Shown one piece after another: positions 61,873-64,000 of a stretch of 64,000 bases of DNA. The stretch is from Methylophilales bacterium MBRSF5 (lineage in GTDB: Bacteria; Pseudomonadota; Gammaproteobacteria; Burkholderiales; Methylophilaceae). Under the pieces are notes generated by a model. That model was not told where the DNA came from. It saw nothing but the letters and a program-made list of their open reading frames with translations, and did not search any database. Every line of letters starts with the position of its first letter. Position 1 is the first letter of the stretch. Where the stretch lies: contig CP011001.1 in NCBI GenBank assembly GCA_001044335.1, forward strand, positions 1,288,815-1,352,814, read 5' to 3'. The position numbers were made by a program, and so were the translations under genes.

Positions 61873-64000
61873 ATGAAAAGAAATCATTTCAGAAAAAGTA
61901 TTGTTGAAATTGAAGAGCTAGTCAGAAGCAACCCTGACGAACAGACTACTCAAGAAATAATTCACGAATTAGGTTTTCGAAAAACTGGACGTGCTAAAAA
62001 ATTACTTACTAAGCTTACCAAAAAAGATAACGCACCTTCTAATGACACTATAATTTCTGATAAGCCTATTCAACAAAAAAAAACTACTCAACCCAAAAAA
62101 ATCATTAGAGAAAGCAAAGAAGCGATAGTTTATGAAATTGACTTAGATGATAGCAAATATGATGGAAATGACAATGAAGCTGATGAGCAAGAATTTGAAG
62201 TTGCCGAGCCCATATTTAAAAATAAAAAGAATCAAAAATTTGAGGACGCTTCTGAGGTAATAATTTCTTCAGCTAACGATAACTTTGTTGACCCATCAAA
62301 CTCCTCGTTAATTGAAACTGAAAATCTTTTTGAAAACTTCTGTAATGCAATTGATATAGAAGTTGAAGCAATTAAAAAACAAAGCCAAGAGCAAGTTATT
62401 GAAATTACTAATGGGGTATTAATAGAATCTACTGAGGACTTCCATATTTATCAGTTTCCTTACAAGGAAGCTTTTCATATCAGGGAGGATATTCCTGTCA
62501 TTATTACCATTGGAGGTGTGGATTCATCGGGAACAATTGTCTCTTTCAAAGAAAAAAAACTTCAAATATCAATCCCAGATAATTACGGTAAATTAATTGG
62601 TCTGGCACAGATTAAAATTGATAACTCTTTTCTATACGTGAAGCTTAAAGAAAGAATAGAGGCGGTTACGTCTTCTGAAAGTACCGCGAAATTTAATTCC
62701 TCAATGGCTAAAAAGGTAATTGGTGAAGAGGATAGTACTGTAGAAATTGATGAAATGGTAGTAAATGATTCTCAGCTGAATGATGCCCAATATCAAAGTC
62801 TAAAAGTAGCATCAGCATCAGAAGTTCTATATTTATGGGGTCCACCTGGAACTGGAAAGACATTTACCCTTGCGAAGGTCATTGATATGTTTTACCAGCA
62901 AGAGAAAAGAGTTCTTTTAGTTTCAAATACAAATCTTGCAGTGGATTTGTTGCTGAAGTCATTATGCAAGCATTTAAAAAATAAAAAAGATGAGGAATTC
63001 TTTAATTCATCGGTTATTCGTTTTGGTTCTATTCATGACCCAGAGTTAGAAAAAAAATATGGCGAATATATCAATATAGAAAAAGCTATTGAAAAGAAAA
63101 CAGCTGAGCTTATTAATGAGAGAGAGGAGTTGCGAAATAAGATATTAAAGATACAAAAGAAAGAAAAGAAATGGCTAGATATTGAAAGAGCATTTAGTGA
63201 TTATGAATCTGCACTTGCCAAATATACCAAGTCTGAAAATTCTCTCATTAAAATAACATCCGATTTAGATGAGTTAAATAGTGAAATCGAATATATCAAA
63301 GAATCGTTACTAAATTTAGATAAAGAAAAAAAAGAATCGGAACAAACAGGTACATTAAAAAGATTTTTCACCAATAAAAGAAAAATCCAAGATATTGAAA
63401 TAGATATTGAAAATAATATTAATAGGCAAGAGGAGATTGCTGAAGAACCTAAACAGCTTGAAATACAAATAAAAGAGTTAAGTAAAAAAAATAAGTCTGA
63501 AAAGTCAGCAGTGGATGATTTACATAAGCTTATTGAAAACGAGGACCTAAATGAAATAAAAAACCATTTAAAAGCATCTAAAGATGAAATAGCAGGATAT
63601 GAATCCAGAATAAATGATATCGCTAAAGAAGTTGATTTAATAAAAATACAAATTATGCATCATTGTAAAATTTTGGCTGCTACTGCTACCCAAGTATTTT
63701 TAAAGCCAGATAGTTTTAATATGTTTGATGTAGTAATTATTGATGAGTCATCTATGTTGCCTCTCCCCTTAGTTGCTTATGTTTCTGGATTATCAAAAGA
63801 AAAAGTGACAGTCACTGGAGATTTCAGACAACTTCCCCCAATCGTGACTGCGAACAAAGATGCTGGAGTAATGAAATGGATTGGAACCAATGTTTTTGAA
63901 AGAGCAGGAATAGAGGCGGGCATTGAGAAAGGGAAATCTCCAGATAATCTAGTTAAATTAACAACGCAATATCGAATGCGTGAACCCATATGTAAGTTAA
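61873..64000 (+). CDS. SF1 (Upf1/DNA2-like) helicase with long coiled-coil insertion, 3' end missing
   Basis: An open frame from ATG 61873 to the window edge (709 codons seen). Residues 1-45 are helical and basic; 45-150 are charged and low-complexity. A beta-rich segment near 195-260 could be an OB-like barrel. The SF1 core begins with NDAQYQSL and Walker A GPPGTGKT (323-330), then LLVSNTNLAVD (motif Ia), Walker B VIIDESSM (Asp624-Glu625), GDFRQLPPI and TQYRMREPI. Between Walker A and B lies a roughly 190-residue coiled coil (about 403-595). It belongs to the AAA_11/AAA_12 helicase group found in many defence and mobile loci; specific role unknown. Confidence 0.88.
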   Translation, partial: MKRNHFRKSIVEIEELVRSNPDEQTTQEIIHELGFRKTGRAKKLLTKLTKKDNAPSNDTIISDKPIQQKKTTQPKKIIRESKEAIVYEIDLDDSKYDGNDNEADEQEFEVAEPIFKNKKNQKFEDASEVIISSANDNFVDPSNSSLIETENLFENFCNAIDIEVEAIKKQSQEQVIEITNGVLIESTEDFHIYQFPYKEAFHIREDIPVIITIGGVDSSGTIVSFKEKKLQISIPDNYGKLIGLAQIKIDNSFLYVKLKERIEAVTSSESTAKFNSSMAKKVIGEEDSTVEIDEMVVNDSQLNDAQYQSLKVASASEVLYLWGPPGTGKTFTLAKVIDMFYQQEKRVLLVSNTNLAVDLLLKSLCKHLKNKKDEEFFNSSVIRFGSIHDPELEKKYGEYINIEKAIEKKTAELINEREELRNKILKIQKKEKKWLDIERAFSDYESALAKYTKSENSLIKITSDLDELNSEIEYIKESLLNLDKEKKESEQTGTLKRFFTNKRKIQDIEIDIENNINRQEEIAEEPKQLEIQIKELSKKNKSEKSAVDDLHKLIENEDLNEIKNHLKASKDEIAGYESRINDIAKEVDLIKIQIMHHCKILAATATQVFLKPDSFNMFDVVIIDESSMLPLPLVAYVSGLSKEKVTVTGDFRQLPPIVTANKDAGVMKWIGTNVFERAGIEAGIEKGKSPDNLVKLTTQYRMREPICKL

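Overview
The window comes from an A+T-rich, tightly packed chromosome of a marine bacterium that carries proteorhodopsin. Several gene orders point to a betaproteobacterium: prmA-accC-accB-aroQ-tlpA-dsbD; rplM-rpsI-argC-coiled-coil membrane protein-bactofilin-erpA followed by anmK and tyrS; rph-rdgB-hemW; and a DksA with a lysine/alanine-rich tail. With the small intergenic gaps, many 4-base gene overlaps and the proteorhodopsin/retinal genes, a coastal methylotroph of the OM43 (Methylophilaceae) type is my best guess. This is an inference: no 16S rRNA gene or methanol dehydrogenase is present to prove it.

Layout. 1-4.5 kb: end of the ATP synthase operon (atpD 3' part, atpC), then glmU and glmS. 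4.5-20 kb: a photobiology and stress region. It holds DUF2141 and DUF4188 genes, a small membrane protein with its own structured leader and terminator, a green-type proteorhodopsin, the retinal operon crtE-crtI-crtB-crtY-blh, an SDR enzyme, a block of small unknown exported or membrane proteins, a small heat shock gene with a consensus sigma-32 promoter and a possible RNA thermometer, then DUF2256, a DASH cryptochrome and an FeS-type (6-4) photolyase. 20-33 kb: housekeeping genes (prmA, accCB, aroQ, tlpA, dsbD, fxsA, a flavin/2Fe-2S reductase, hemCD, argH, hemW, rdgB, rph). 33-41 kb: yicC-gmk-rpoZ-spoT-ridA-recG-ubiC-ubiA. 41-48 kb: rplM-rpsI, argC, bactofilin, erpA, gltA, anmK, tyrS. 48-57.7 kb: rimP-nusA-infB-rbfA-truB-rpsO-pnp, then dksA and folD. 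57.8-58.1 kb: tRNA-Pro, tRNA-Arg and tRNA-His. From 58.1 kb to the end: a probable integrative element entered through tRNA-His. It carries a tyrosine integrase, a replication-like protein, GATAAGA repeats, a membrane-anchored GIY-YIG protein, a Sel1-repeat protein and a large SF1 helicase cut by the window edge.

How the parts work together. The crt/blh operon supplies retinal to the proteorhodopsin, whose proton gradient can feed the ATP synthase encoded at the window start. Two cryptochrome/photolyase flavoproteins next door fit a life in sunlit water. SpoT (ppGpp), DksA, omega and a tRNA promoter with a G+C-rich discriminator are all present and form a coherent stringent-response set. A repeated architectural theme is a strong intrinsic terminator placed within about 35 bases of the next start codon, sometimes with a -10 box squeezed in between.

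The most unusual items are the H1-like tail of DksA, built from eight identical 27-bp repeats; the small membrane protein upstream of proteorhodopsin; departures from family motifs in CrtE and Blh; and the cargo of the tRNA-His element. All functional calls rest on reading motifs by eye; no database search was run.
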